Shown: piece by piece, positions 27,770-36,936 of the stretch | Position numbering within the stretch: position 1 is the stretch's first letter | How the letters are laid out: each line of letters begins with the position of its first letter | Virus record (IMG/VR): IMGVR_UViG_3300037119_007055 | Location: 1 to 38,839 of that record | DNA from: a virus | Strand: one strand, 5' to 3' | DNA: 38,839 bases | The notes under the pieces: model-generated | Database searches by the model: none | Told to the model about the DNA's origin: nothing | What the model saw: only the letters and a program-made list of their open reading frames with translations | Translations under genes and position numbers: made by a program

Positions 27770-29065
27770 ATGGGCAAGCTGGTCGCCGTTCATCTGCATG
27801 GCCCGTTGGCCGATCGCTTTGGCCCCTTGCATCATTTCGCGGTGCAGAATCCACGCGAGGCATTATACGCGCTCGACGCCAACTATCCGGGGTTCATCGC
27901 GGCTTTTGCGGAGCATGAGCGCTACGGCGTTCTGGTCGACGACGATTGGCGCGAGGGCGAGAACGCAGCTATTTTGCCAGCGTCGAAAGAAATTCATTTT
28001 GTACCGGCGATAGAAGGCGAGGTGCCGTTCGTGGCGCTTGGCCTGACCGCTTTGTTTCCGGCTCTCAGCGCGACGGCGGCGACCATCATCGGAAGCTTGT
28101 TGGTGACGGGGTTGATGATCGGCCTCTCGTTGCTGTTCAGGCCGAAGAAGCCGCAGACAAAGGAAGCGGAGGAGATGGACGACAGCTACGTCTTCTCAGG
28201 CCCCGAAAACGTCAGTCAGCAGGGCGTGGCTGTACCGCTGATCTACGGTCGCGTGTACGCTGGCAGCGTGGTCGTGTCCGCCGGTCAGGACACTGTCGAT
28301 GTGGCTACCACAACGCCTTCGTCGGGCGCGTCGAAGCCATCGTCCGGGAACAGCAGCAAACCGGCCTATAAAAAGCCGACCTATCGCGGAGGTCATGATG
28401 GACTGCTCCGCGCTCGGCGCGACATGATGACCGCGCCCATAACCTCCACCAAGGCGACGAGGGGCGTGCCTGTAACGTCCAAGAGCCTGCGCGCGTTAAC
28501 GTCCAAGAGCGCGCCCGTGGCCGCGCAGATGTCGTTCGTCACGGCTAGCGCCGCCGTCGTTCCTCGCCAGTATTCGGTACTGGGTGTCTACGCTGTCGAT
28601 GAAGGCATGCGGAGTTACCTCTACGGCTCGCCGATAATGGCCGGTTATATGGTCGAGAATCCGGCATCGCATGTCGTCATCGAAGAGCCTTACGAGGACT
28701 GGCCGAATTTGCTTAACGATGGTGCCGGCGTTGAGCATCTGCGTCCTACGCCGGTCGATGACTGGCCCGCGATCATCACCGACCCTGTCTATGGATTCAA
28801 ACCTGAAGGCTGGGTTCCGGTTAAAACGATATGGGCTTCCGAAGAAGACTACGCGAGCCGCAAGCAAGTCCTGGTTTGGCAACCGGACTATGAGACCGAG
28901 GACGCCGTCTACAACTGGAACATGGTTCGCGGCTTCTATGTGACCGAACTTCCAATTGTAAATCCAGGCGGTGTTCCCGGCGTCTTGGTAAACATAGTGC
29001 AGGAGGAACCCGAATGGATCGCTGGTGCAGAAGTAGAAATTCCAATCCAGAATCCGGCACCATGA
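27770..29065 (+). CDS. Tail assembly protein (lambda gpI-like) with long C-terminal extension
   Basis: 431 residues. The N-terminus matches lambda I: HLHGPLADRFGPLHHFAVQN, then NYPGFIAAFAEH. A double membrane-like segment lies at about 85-123 (FPALSATAATIIGSLLVTGL), then PLIYGRVYAGSVVVSAG, the gpI family's C-terminal motif. Family members usually end near there, at about 200 residues. Here a further 240 residues follow: a Ser/Pro/Lys linker (SSGASKPSSGNSSKPAYKKP) and a Trp/Tyr-rich domain (EEPYEDWPNLL, DDWPAIITDPVYGFKPEGW). The extension's role is unknown. Confidence 0.85.
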   Translation: MGKLVAVHLHGPLADRFGPLHHFAVQNPREALYALDANYPGFIAAFAEHERYGVLVDDDWREGENAAILPASKEIHFVPAIEGEVPFVALGLTALFPALSATAATIIGSLLVTGLMIGLSLLFRPKKPQTKEAEEMDDSYVFSGPENVSQQGVAVPLIYGRVYAGSVVVSAGQDTVDVATTTPSSGASKPSSGNSSKPAYKKPTYRGGHDGLLRARRDMMTAPITSTKATRGVPVTSKSLRALTSKSAPVAAQMSFVTASAAVVPRQYSVLGVYAVDEGMRSYLYGSPIMAGYMVENPASHVVIEEPYEDWPNLLNDGAGVEHLRPTPVDDWPAIITDPVYGFKPEGWVPVKTIWASEEDYASRKQVLVWQPDYETEDAVYNWNMVRGFYVTELPIVNPGGVPGVLVNIVQEEPEWIAGAEVEIPIQNPAP

Positions 29066-29075
29066 GCGCCTGAAA

Positions 29076-32000
29076 ATGGACGAAGAAAAAGACAATCTAC
29101 GATCAAGGCAATACGCCCGGATTGTCGATTTGATCAGCGAGGGGCCGATCAGGGGCGTCGTCAATGGCTTGCAAGGCGTCATCCTGGACGGCACCCCGCT
29201 GCAATCGGCAACGACCGGCGCGTTGGCTTTCAACAACGTCAACGTGCAATTTGTCAACGGCTATCCGGCGCAACCTATAATGTCGGGCTTCTACTCGCAG
29301 GAAGCCGAGACCTCCGTAAATCTGCAATTGAAGCAGGCGACACCGTTGCTGCGCTCCATCACCGCGCTCGATGCCGATCGCGCCCGTGTCACGGTATCGG
29401 TTCCGGGTCTATCCAATACCAATACGAAGACCGGCGAGATCGACGGCAATCAGGTGCAATATCGCATCGAGGTCGCGCCGAATGGTCTCGGTTTCCAGAT
29501 GGTCGGCGATTTCACCATCAGCGGCAAGACGATGTCGAAATACCAGCGGGCGCATGTCTTCGGGCTACCGGGCGTCGGGCCGTGGCAGATCCGTCTTAGC
29601 CGGTTAACGACGGACGAGCATACATCCGACCGTGTCGAGGATACCTACTGGGACAGCTACTCGACCATCATCGATGACCGCGTGAATTACACGCGCCGCG
29701 CTTGCGTCGGTCTTCAGATCGATGCCGAACAATTCGGTACGCTGCCTAAGCGGACCTATCTGACGGACGGTTTGCTGGTCCTGATCCCGAATAATTACGA
29801 CCCCTTCGCGGCGGTCAACTATGGCCCCTGGAACGGTGTGTGGGCGTTCAACTGGACGAATAATCCGGCGTGGGTCTTTTACGACCTGGTTGTCAATAAC
29901 CGCTACGGACTTGGCAGTTTCATCTCGCCTGACATGGTCGACAAGTGGGCGCTCTACAAGGTAGCGGTCTTCTGCGATCAGCGTGTGCCCGATGGCCGAG
30001 GCGCTTATGAGCGGCGCTTCACCTGCAACGTCCAGATCACCAGCCAACAGGAAGCGTTCGATCTGTTGGGCGAGATCGCCAGCATCTTCCGTGGCTTTGC
30101 TTATTGGGCCGGCGGGCAACTCGTAGCCGTCGCCGACGCTCCCGCAGATCCGATCGCCCAGTACTCCAACGCCAATGTTCTCGACGGTTCGTTTTCTTAC
30201 GCCGGGGCTAACATTCGCGCCCGTCACACGCAGGCCTCGACCGCCTTCGCCGACATGACGATGCTAGGCGAGCAGCGCTTCGCAGTCGTTGAGAACCGCG
30301 CGCAGATGTCGCGCTTCGGCATCCAGTCGGCTGACGATCCGGGCTTCGGATCAACATCGGAAAGCCAGTCGATCAGGGCTGGAAAATGGGCGCTCTACAC
30401 CGAGGAATTCGAATCCGAGGTTATCTCATTCAAGACCGGCTTGGACACGGCATGGGTCAGACCGGGCGACATCATCCGGGTCTCTGACGTTACTATTGCC
30501 GGTGACCGGATGGGTGGCCGCGTCGTCGGCCTGCACGCGGTATACAATACCGTGGTCCTTGTCGATCAGCGACCGCCAATGGTCAACGACAAGCGCTATG
30601 TTCTGTCGTGCATCATCCCGTCCGGCAATACCACCATCATCGTTACGCGCGATGCTTATCTGTGGACCGGCGCGCCCAACGGCATCTATATCACCGCGCC
30701 GTTCCCGGCGCCGCCGCTTGCCGATTCCGTGTTTGTTCTGAACGATCCTGTCGGCTTGCAACCAACCTTGTGGCGGGTCATCACCACCAAGCAGATCGAA
30801 AACGACAAATACGAAATCGAAGCGATGCGTCACTTCCCCGAGAAGTGGGGCTACATCGAGTACGGCATCGCTTTCTCGACACCGGACATTACCAACATTC
30901 AGCGTAAGCCACCGGCTTGCACCAACCTCGTTGTCAAGGAATATTTGATTCAGACGTCGCCGATATCGGTTGGCGTAAGGGCCAACTTTTCGTGGGAATC
31001 GAAATCGACGTCATTCGAAGTTGCGTACCGCAAGTCACCGGGAAACTGGACTGTCCAGCGCACTGACGGTCTGGCGATCGACCTCCCCGTGGTCGAGGGC
31101 ATGCATGATTTCCGCGTCACCGCGATCTCGCGCATCGGCATCAAGGGTGACCCGGCGACGATCAGCAAGGAAATCATCGGGCGATTCGCCCTGCCCCCAG
31201 CGCCGAAGCAATTTAGAATCCACGTCATCGACGGCGTGGCCATGTTCGACTGGTTACCCGTCACGGAACTGGACGTCATCATTGGTGGCTATTTTCAGTT
31301 GCGGCACACGGCGTCTCTGGCGGGTGCGACGTGGACGTCGGCGCAGGTCGTTATCCCGCGTGTTCCAGGTACGGCTACCAGTTGCGAAGCAACCTACCAG
31401 CCCGGTACGTGGATGCTGCGGACCTACGACATCGTGGAACGCGCTTCGGCGACGTGGGCGCTGATCGTCGGCGTTCAGGAAGATACCCGCTACGTCCAGT
31501 GGGCGCGCATCTGCGAGAATCCCGACTGGCTGGGAAATCATAACAACACCGACATCCGCATGCCGCAGGAGTGGCTGACGATCAAGACGGTCAACAGCGG
31601 TTACGTTGACGACCAGTTGGCCATGATCGACACCTGGACGGATATCGATAACACACCGATTCCTCCGGGGCAGGAGCCGGGACCGAACAACGGTGTCTAT
31701 AGTTTCGTTGAACCGTTTGACGCGGGTTCGAATTTCTCGGTGCGGTTGAGCGCGGACATTCTGGCTTTTCCGTTCGCGGACCCCGGCGACTGGTTCGATG
31801 ATCGCATGACCTACGCGGATACCTGGTCGAATTGGGACGATCTTGAAGGTGACTATGAAGGTCAGGTTAGCCTTCAGTTACGCATCACGAGTAACGATCC
31901 AACCGATCCAAATGCGCAATGGGGCGATTGGGTGTCGTTCACGTCCGGCGAGCATTACGGGCGCGGCTTTGAATTTCGCGCGCTGCTATCGGCACCGCCG

Positions 32001-32285
32001 GGGCAGAATCTCGGTGTCGAGACGCTCTGTATCCTTGGGGATTTCAAGAGCAAATACGATGAAGGCGGCGACGTTCCTTACCCCGGCGCTGATGTGATCA
32101 TTTACTACCGCATCAAGTTTTTCAATGTCCCGGCGGTGGTCATCACGGTGCAGGACGCAATGGATACCGACCGCATCTGGCTGGTCGAAAAGGAGCGGGA
32201 CTATTTCATCCTGCGCATAACCGATAACGCCGGGGTTCCTAACCAACAGATACGTTCCTTCGACTGGCACGCCAGCGGCTACTGA
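29076..32285 (+). CDS. Tail tip attachment / host specificity protein (lambda gpJ-like)
   Basis: 1,069 residues, central tail-tip protein. The N-terminal signature NLRSRQYARIVDLISEGPIR and GVVNGLQGVILDGTPLQSA is that of lambda J. The middle contains AFNWTNNPAWVFYDLVVNNR, YGLGSFISPDMVDKWALYKV and the hub motif of the J core, then fibronectin-like domains (TSFEVAYRKSPGNWTVQRTD, ITAISRI-like). The C-terminus differs from lambda J, as expected for receptor binding. Start ATG 29076 is 10 nt after the previous stop; no strong ribosome-binding site, but a four-codon ATG-to-TGA frame at 29062-29073 may couple translation. Confidence 0.92.
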   Translation: MDEEKDNLRSRQYARIVDLISEGPIRGVVNGLQGVILDGTPLQSATTGALAFNNVNVQFVNGYPAQPIMSGFYSQEAETSVNLQLKQATPLLRSITALDADRARVTVSVPGLSNTNTKTGEIDGNQVQYRIEVAPNGLGFQMVGDFTISGKTMSKYQRAHVFGLPGVGPWQIRLSRLTTDEHTSDRVEDTYWDSYSTIIDDRVNYTRRACVGLQIDAEQFGTLPKRTYLTDGLLVLIPNNYDPFAAVNYGPWNGVWAFNWTNNPAWVFYDLVVNNRYGLGSFISPDMVDKWALYKVAVFCDQRVPDGRGAYERRFTCNVQITSQQEAFDLLGEIASIFRGFAYWAGGQLVAVADAPADPIAQYSNANVLDGSFSYAGANIRARHTQASTAFADMTMLGEQRFAVVENRAQMSRFGIQSADDPGFGSTSESQSIRAGKWALYTEEFESEVISFKTGLDTAWVRPGDIIRVSDVTIAGDRMGGRVVGLHAVYNTVVLVDQRPPMVNDKRYVLSCIIPSGNTTIIVTRDAYLWTGAPNGIYITAPFPAPPLADSVFVLNDPVGLQPTLWRVITTKQIENDKYEIEAMRHFPEKWGYIEYGIAFSTPDITNIQRKPPACTNLVVKEYLIQTSPISVGVRANFSWESKSTSFEVAYRKSPGNWTVQRTDGLAIDLPVVEGMHDFRVTAISRIGIKGDPATISKEIIGRFALPPAPKQFRIHVIDGVAMFDWLPVTELDVIIGGYFQLRHTASLAGATWTSAQVVIPRVPGTATSCEATYQPGTWMLRTYDIVERASATWALIVGVQEDTRYVQWARICENPDWLGNHNNTDIRMPQEWLTIKTVNSGYVDDQLAMIDTWTDIDNTPIPPGQEPGPNNGVYSFVEPFDAGSNFSVRLSADILAFPFADPGDWFDDRMTYADTWSNWDDLEGDYEGQVSLQLRITSNDPTDPNAQWGDWVSFTSGEHYGRGFEFRALLSAPPGQNLGVETLCILGDFKSKYDEGGDVPYPGADVIIYYRIKFFNVPAVVITVQDAMDTDRIWLVEKERDYFILRITDNAGVPNQQIRSFDWHASGY

Positions 32286-32294
32286 GGAAGCGCG

Positions 32295-33143
32295 ATGTCT
32301 CAACATGATATGGTCCTCGACAACAACCCCGGCGCGACGTTCCGGGCTGATGCCAATGCCGCGCTGCTGGCGCTGGTGACGGTCAGTTCTGGCGCGACGG
32401 AGCCGCCGACCAAACGCGCCGGGATGTTCTGGCTCGATACGAGCATCACGCCGGATGGCCAATTGCGCATGCGCAATCAGGCGAACAGTGCATGGGTGGC
32501 ACCACCCGGCACCATTGGTTCCAACATGAAGCGGACGATCATTACGACGTCGCAGACATGGACCAAGCCTCCCGGTTTAAAGTGGCTGGACGTAATCGTC
32601 ATCGGTGGGGGTGGTGGGACAGGCGCACCGCCGCTGACCGCAGCCGCGCAAGGGTCCGGCTATTCAGGCGGTGGTGGTGGCGGTGTTAGTACCAAGCTGT
32701 ATGCGGCTTCCGCGTTGGGTGCGACGGTATCCATTACGGTCGGCCCCGGCGGCGCCGTGACACCCGCCGCAGGCAGTGCGTCGATCTTCGGCGGGCAGAA
32801 TGGCGGTGGTGGTGGCGCGGGGATTCTTCTTGCGGCTGGCGTTCAGGGAGCCGCTGGCGGTGGTGCCGGTGGCTCGGCGAGCGGCGGCGATGTCAATATT
32901 CCTGGTTCAGCCGGGGGGATCGCATGGCGTCTCCTGACGGCGGCGTATTCGACTGGTGGCGATGGCGGCTCAAGTGCCTTAACCAATACGCTGGTAGGGA
33001 ATATCACGACGACGACGGCACCTGGCACTGTCGGAACGTTTCCGGGTTGCGGGGCGCGCGGCGGGTGCAACGCCGCTAGCCAAGCCGCCGCCGTAGGCGC
33101 GGTCGGCGGTGCCGGGGCGGTTATCCTGATTGAATACTATTGA
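32295..33143 (+). CDS. Tail fibre with Gly-rich tip (shares N-terminus with 33352 gene)
   Basis: 282 residues. N-terminal 65 residues (SQHDMVLDNNPGATFRADAN, MFWLDTSITPDGQLRMRNQA) match those of the collar-domain protein at 33352, so they probably attach both to the same site. After KWLDVIVIGGGGGTG the chain becomes Gly/Ala-rich (SGYSGGGGGGVSTKLYAASA and GGQNGGGGGAG), as in the Gly-rich tips of phage adhesins. This part is likely a polyglycine-type receptor-binding tip on the tail. ATG is 10 nt after the gpJ stop with GAGGAAG. Function by similarity of arrangement. Confidence 0.75.
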   Translation: MSQHDMVLDNNPGATFRADANAALLALVTVSSGATEPPTKRAGMFWLDTSITPDGQLRMRNQANSAWVAPPGTIGSNMKRTIITTSQTWTKPPGLKWLDVIVIGGGGGTGAPPLTAAAQGSGYSGGGGGGVSTKLYAASALGATVSITVGPGGAVTPAAGSASIFGGQNGGGGGAGILLAAGVQGAAGGGAGGSASGGDVNIPGSAGGIAWRLLTAAYSTGGDGGSSALTNTLVGNITTTTAPGTVGTFPGCGARGGCNAASQAAAVGAVGGAGAVILIEYY

Positions 33144-33153
33144 GGAGAAGAAC

Positions 33154-33345
33154 ATGGCACGGTGGGCGATGGTACACACCGAATCTGGTTTCGTGGCTAA
33201 TATGGTCGAGTGGGACGGCAACGTGAAAACCTGGAAGCCGCCACCCGGCTTCACGATGATCGAGGATAAGGAAGCCTATGCCGGTCCCGGCTTCCGTTAC
33301 GAGGACGGCAAGTTCACACCGCCCCCCGGCGGCGTGGTGGAGTAA
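33154..33345 (+). CDS. Small fibre-associated protein (63 aa)
   Basis: 63 residues starting ARWAMVHTESGFVANMVEWD, then WKPPPGFTMIEDKEAYAGPG and FRYEDGKFTPPPGG. This matches a short family found next to, or fused to, tail fibres (a W-A-V-x-D-G-x-V-x-N-x-x-x-W-D-G, then W-x-P-P-x-G and a terminal Y-x-x-G-x-F-x-x-P). It may be a fibre tip part or assembly factor. GAGGAGAAG before ATG 33154 fixes the start; in-frame upstream residues are discarded. It lies between the two fibre genes. Confidence 0.7.
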   Translation: MARWAMVHTESGFVANMVEWDGNVKTWKPPPGFTMIEDKEAYAGPGFRYEDGKFTPPPGGVVE

Positions 33346-33351
33346 AATAAG

Positions 33352-34248
33352 ATGGCCCAACATGACCTAGCGATTGATAATGGGCCAGGCGTGGCGGTGC
33401 GTGTCGATATGGTGGCCGCGCTTCAAGCGCTGGTCACCATCTCTAGTGGTCCGCTTGAGCCGACGACCATGTTCGCCGGGATGTTGTGGCTCGACACGTC
33501 GGTCACGCCTAACGGCTCGATCAAGATGCGGAATCTGGCCAACACCGCTTGGACGTTTCCGTCGATCTATGGTGACGATCGCGTCGGTGAGATCGCCTAC
33601 TACGCGCGCCCGACGCCGCCAGCCGGATGGTTGAAGGCGAACGGCGCGATCGTTTCGCGAACAACCTACTCTGCTTTGTTTGCCGCGATCGGCACGCAAT
33701 TCGGCATCGGAGATGGCGTCAATACGTTCCAGCTACCGGATTTGCGCGGGCGCTTCGTCCGGGCGTGGGACGATTCCGCCGGCGTCGATCCGTCGCGCGC
33801 CTTCGGTTCCACGCAGACCGACGACGTCAAGCATCACTCGCATACGGTGACCGTGACGGTGAACTCTGGTGGCGCGCACGCCCACACCGCCACGACGGTA
33901 GCGGGAGGATCGCACGCGCACACCGCCTATACTGACGCGCAAGGCAACCACGGCCACAGTATCTTCGGTCCTTATTGGACAGGCAGCTATCTTGAACACG
34001 ATGCGTCCGATGAAAGCGATCGTGGCGTTCACTCAACTTCTTATACCCACGGCTCCAGTGCTGCGGGCAACCACGGGCACAACATTACCGTTAACGCGGG
34101 CGGTTCACATTCGCACACCCTGACGACGTCTACCGATCCTGGGCACGCCCATACCGCGTCGGCGTCCGTACCGGCTAGCGGGGGCGTTACCGGCACCGAG
34201 ACGCGCCCGACGAATGTCGCGATGCTCGCCTGCATTCGCTACGCCTGA
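33352..34248 (+). CDS. Tail fibre/collar protein with His-rich tip
   Basis: 298 residues. The N-terminal 65 residues repeat those of the 32295 product (AQHDLAIDNGPGVAVRVDMV, MLWLDTSVTPNGSIKMRNLA). Residues about 82-142 are a phage tail-collar domain (PTPPAGWLKANGAIVSRTTY, FQLPDLRGRFVRAWDDS). The rest contains many HxH-type pairs (HHSHTVTVTV, AHAHTATT, SHAHTAYT, NHGHNITV, SHSHTLTT), as in T4 gp12 and other fibres that hold metal ions in the trimer core. It should be a trimeric receptor-binding fibre. Confidence 0.85.
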   Translation: MAQHDLAIDNGPGVAVRVDMVAALQALVTISSGPLEPTTMFAGMLWLDTSVTPNGSIKMRNLANTAWTFPSIYGDDRVGEIAYYARPTPPAGWLKANGAIVSRTTYSALFAAIGTQFGIGDGVNTFQLPDLRGRFVRAWDDSAGVDPSRAFGSTQTDDVKHHSHTVTVTVNSGGAHAHTATTVAGGSHAHTAYTDAQGNHGHSIFGPYWTGSYLEHDASDESDRGVHSTSYTHGSSAAGNHGHNITVNAGGSHSHTLTTSTDPGHAHTASASVPASGGVTGTETRPTNVAMLACIRYA

Positions 34249-34259
34249 TAGGTGGTCCA

Positions 34260-34508
34260 ATGGAACTCAAGACCGGCGAACTGCAACCCAAGACAGGCGA
34301 AGAACCACTGTTCAAGCTTGGCGACCATGTTGAGAGTAATCCAGAAATAGTTAACAGCGGGGGGATCGGTACGATCATTGATATTAGGAGCATCCGGCAA
34401 GTCGAAGGCCCCGACGAGATCACGTACCTGGTTATGTATGACGGCGGCAGCGGCGAGAAAGCCTGGTGGCCGGAACTCACGCTGACACTGACGGGCGACA
34501 TAATCTAA
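34260..34508 (+). CDS. Small SH3-like protein (82 aa)
   Basis: 82 residues after AGGTGG. Residues 18-75 have the pattern FKLGDHVESNP, GGIGTIIDIRSI, ITYLVMYDGG and KAWWPELTL, i.e. a GDxVE turn, a GTIIDI strand and a Y-x-V-x-Y-D-x-G strand, as in small SH3/KOW-like barrels. The same pattern recurs in the product at 36176 (GDRVELANNP, GGTVLEIANI, YRIQYDEGG), so the two genes are probably paralogues. Function unknown. Confidence 0.65.
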   Translation: MELKTGELQPKTGEEPLFKLGDHVESNPEIVNSGGIGTIIDIRSIRQVEGPDEITYLVMYDGGSGEKAWWPELTLTLTGDII

Positions 34509-34526
34509 CCGCACGAAAGCTGACCG

Positions 34527-35852
34527 ATGGCAAACTGGTATGTCTGGTCTGGAGCGACCGCAGGCGGTCTTACGGGCGTCGATTGGGCCAACGCCTATAT
34601 CTCGTTGGAAACGGCGGTGACCGGCAAGGTGGCTGGCGATGTTTTCTGGATTGCGCACGATCACATCCAGACGCAAGCATCGGCAGCGCTGACCATTACT
34701 TTCCCCGGAACAGCAGCGGCTCCGTGCAAAGTCTACTGCGTCAATCGTGCTGGATCGGTGCCGCCGGTTTCCGCCGATCTCAGGACGACGGCGCAGATCA
34801 ATACGACTGGGACCGCTACGATCACCGTAACGGGTACTCTCAGCGAATTCTATGGCGTCCGCTTTTCAGCGGGTACTTCCACCGGCACCTCCTCGCTTAG
34901 TTTGATCGGGGCCAGCTTTCTGGGGGTTTTCCGAAACTGTCATTTCCGGCTAGCTGGCACCTCAGTCTCGTCGCGCATCACCTGCGGGACCAGTTCCGCG
35001 TCCATGTGCGTTCTGGACAATTGCACGGTTCAATTCGGCAGTACGTCTCAGCGGATGGCGTCCAGCGGTCGGGCTTACTGGTTCAACACGCCTGTCTCTA
35101 CGGCGCTTCAAGGCTCGGTTCCGATATTGGGCCTGTTCGCTAGTTCAGGAAACGGTACGTGGCATGTCGAAGGCGTCGATCTAAGCGTCCTTGGCGCGAA
35201 CAAGCTTGCCGATGGCACATCCGCTTTCGCTGGAAACATCTTCATAAAGGATTGCAAGCTAGGTTCCGGGGGCGCTCTGGCTGCGGCCATACCGAGTTAC
35301 GGCGCGCAGGAAGTCTATATAATTCACAGCGATAATGGCGACAGGAACTATCGCAACGAGAAACACAGCTACGCATGTTCGCTGACCACCGAGACGGCTA
35401 TCGTCAGGGCCGGTGGTGCATCGGACGGCACCACGGCGATCGCGTGGAAATTCGTCACGGTGGCGACCGCTATCAAGGAAGCGGCGTTCATGTCCATACC
35501 GATCACGTTCTGGAACGATTCGACGGGGGGCGCGCCACGGATCATCACTATTGAAGGGGTCTGGGACGACGCCGCGACTCCGCTAAACACGGATATCTGG
35601 CTCGAGGTGTCGTATCTCGGCACGAACGGTTTCCCGCTGGCAAAGTTTGTGTCGACCACGCTGGCGGATAATCTCGCTACGAGCGCCACGAATTATCCGC
35701 CAGGTGACGGAACGTGGACCGGCGGCATGATAATGACGTTCGCTATGTCGGTGACGATCACACCGATGGAGAAAGGCCCGGTCACCATTTACGTGCGCGC
35801 CGCCAAGCCATCGGCTACGTTCTACATCGATCCGCGACCAATCGTGACCTAG
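34527..35852 (+). CDS. Beta-rich virion-associated protein (441 aa), amber stop
   Basis: 441 residues. The N-terminus (NWYVWSGATAGGLTGVDWAN and AYISLETAVTGKVAGDVFWI) is typical of phage proteins that start with a small Gly/Trp motif and continue as repeated beta strands, often predicted as right-handed beta helices. Cys are few, and there is no catalytic motif. The C-terminal part (IITIEGVWDDAATPLNTDIW) resembles an Ig- or jelly-roll-type domain. It lies after the fibre genes and is probably a virion or tail-fibre-associated protein. Ends in TAG; readthrough would enter the wrong frame of the next gene. Confidence 0.65.
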   Translation: MANWYVWSGATAGGLTGVDWANAYISLETAVTGKVAGDVFWIAHDHIQTQASAALTITFPGTAAAPCKVYCVNRAGSVPPVSADLRTTAQINTTGTATITVTGTLSEFYGVRFSAGTSTGTSSLSLIGASFLGVFRNCHFRLAGTSVSSRITCGTSSASMCVLDNCTVQFGSTSQRMASSGRAYWFNTPVSTALQGSVPILGLFASSGNGTWHVEGVDLSVLGANKLADGTSAFAGNIFIKDCKLGSGGALAAAIPSYGAQEVYIIHSDNGDRNYRNEKHSYACSLTTETAIVRAGGASDGTTAIAWKFVTVATAIKEAAFMSIPITFWNDSTGGAPRIITIEGVWDDAATPLNTDIWLEVSYLGTNGFPLAKFVSTTLADNLATSATNYPPGDGTWTGGMIMTFAMSVTITPMEKGPVTIYVRAAKPSATFYIDPRPIVT

Positions 35853-35862
35853 GAGGAAAGGA

Positions 35863-36183
35863 ATGAAGATAAACTTCGGAGAGACCATTACCCAGTACGA
35901 CGGCTCGCCTGTCATCGATCAGGACGGCAAGCCGGTGACACTCAGCACCATCACGGTCAACGCGATGTCGCAGGTCAAGGAGGGCATGAGCGCCAATGAC
36001 AAACTCAGGAACGCGCGGCTCGCCGAAAAAGCTTACGATGCTGAAGAGTGTGAAATGACCCCGGAAGAGGTGACAATCATCCGGGCTGCTATCGGCGAGA
36101 TGTACCCGCCGCTGGTCGTGCTCAAATCTTTCCGGTTACTCGGCGGCGAACCTTCGCTGCCCAAGGCGGTGGCAAATGGTTGA
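35863..36183 (+). CDS. Small phage protein (106 aa)
   Basis: 106 residues starting after AGGAGGAAAGG, an excellent ribosome-binding site. A beta N-terminus (KINFGETITQYDGSPVIDQD) is followed by a helical C-terminus (LRNARLAEKAYDAEECEMTP, EEVTIIRAAIGEMYPPLVVL). Similar small proteins with a D-G-K-P turn and a late helix occur in many tailed phages near lysis or fibre genes; no role is assigned. The stop overlaps the next start. Confidence 0.65.
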   Translation: MKINFGETITQYDGSPVIDQDGKPVTLSTITVNAMSQVKEGMSANDKLRNARLAEKAYDAEECEMTPEEVTIIRAAIGEMYPPLVVLKSFRLLGGEPSLPKAVANG

Positions 36184-36454
36184 CTCTAATGACTATCCTG
36201 ACATCCCTGAAATCGTGACGCAGTGGAACGTCGGCGATCGCGTCGAACTCGCCAACAATCCAACCGGATCGACTGGCGGGACGGTACTGGAAATTGCCAA
36301 CATCATGCGCGGCGAGAACACATTCGAAATCAGCTACCGTATTCAATACGATGAAGGTGGCGAGGGCTGGCATCCCGAAGGCGCGCTAGTTGCCGATGAC
36401 GACGACACTCCTCCGCCCCCGGAAGGCGGGGAGGACGAACCACCGCCTGAGTAA
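36176..36454 (+). CDS. Small SH3-like protein 2 (92 aa)
   Basis: 92 residues, paralogue of 34260. Shared pattern: QWNVGDRVELANNP, GGTVLEIANIM, SYRIQYDEGGEGWHPEGALV. The C-terminal 20 residues are acidic and Pro-rich (DDDDTPPPPEGGEDEPPPE). It overlaps the previous gene by 8 nt. Function unknown; two such barrels in the late region suggest a virion or lysis-linked role, which is inference. Confidence 0.6.
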   Translation: MVDSNDYPDIPEIVTQWNVGDRVELANNPTGSTGGTVLEIANIMRGENTFEISYRIQYDEGGEGWHPEGALVADDDDTPPPPEGGEDEPPPE

Positions 36455-36456
36455 CG

Positions 36457-36936
36457 ATGACCGAACAACCGCCCCAACCTCCCGTGCCGCAACAGCCGCC
36501 GGAAGGTTGGGTCGCGACCGTCGCTCATTTTGTCACCCACATGTCTTTGACGCAGGTGCTGATTCTGGCCTTGCTCATGGCCATCCTGATTCCGTCATAT
36601 CTGGTTTGGAGAGCGCTGAACGATCCGGCCATGCTAGGGCGGTTTCTCTCGTCCTATGAGGAAATCACCAGCGATAAGATCCCATGCATCTTGAGGATTG
36701 CTAGCCTGCAAGGCGGCGGCGATCAGTTCGCAATCTCTTCCGGCTTCGCGGCGCAGGGATCGGATCAGTGGGTGGTGTCCGTGATTATGGATCGAAGGCC
36801 CAGTGAAACCGAGATCGCGTCGTACTGCGAAACTATTCAATTGCTGATCGATTACATGCGAAGACCAGACGCCCCGGCACCGACCTTCCCGGACAGTGAA
36901 GATCCGATGATATGGCGATATCCGCCACCGCCGTGA
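36457..36936 (+). CDS. Single-pass membrane protein (159 aa) in putative lysis region
   Basis: 159 residues. The N-terminus is Pro-rich (TEQPPQPPVPQQPPEGW), then one transmembrane helix at about 30-52 (LTQVLILALLMAILIPSYLV). The remaining hydrophilic part (RFLSSYEEITSDKIPCILRI, EIASYCETIQLLIDYMRRP) holds two Cys. Proline-rich ends flank the anchor. It may be a lysis-region membrane protein, perhaps spanin- or antiholin-like, but no family is recognised. It starts 3 nt after the previous stop. Confidence 0.55.
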   Translation: MTEQPPQPPVPQQPPEGWVATVAHFVTHMSLTQVLILALLMAILIPSYLVWRALNDPAMLGRFLSSYEEITSDKIPCILRIASLQGGGDQFAISSGFAAQGSDQWVVSVIMDRRPSETEIASYCETIQLLIDYMRRPDAPAPTFPDSEDPMIWRYPPPP

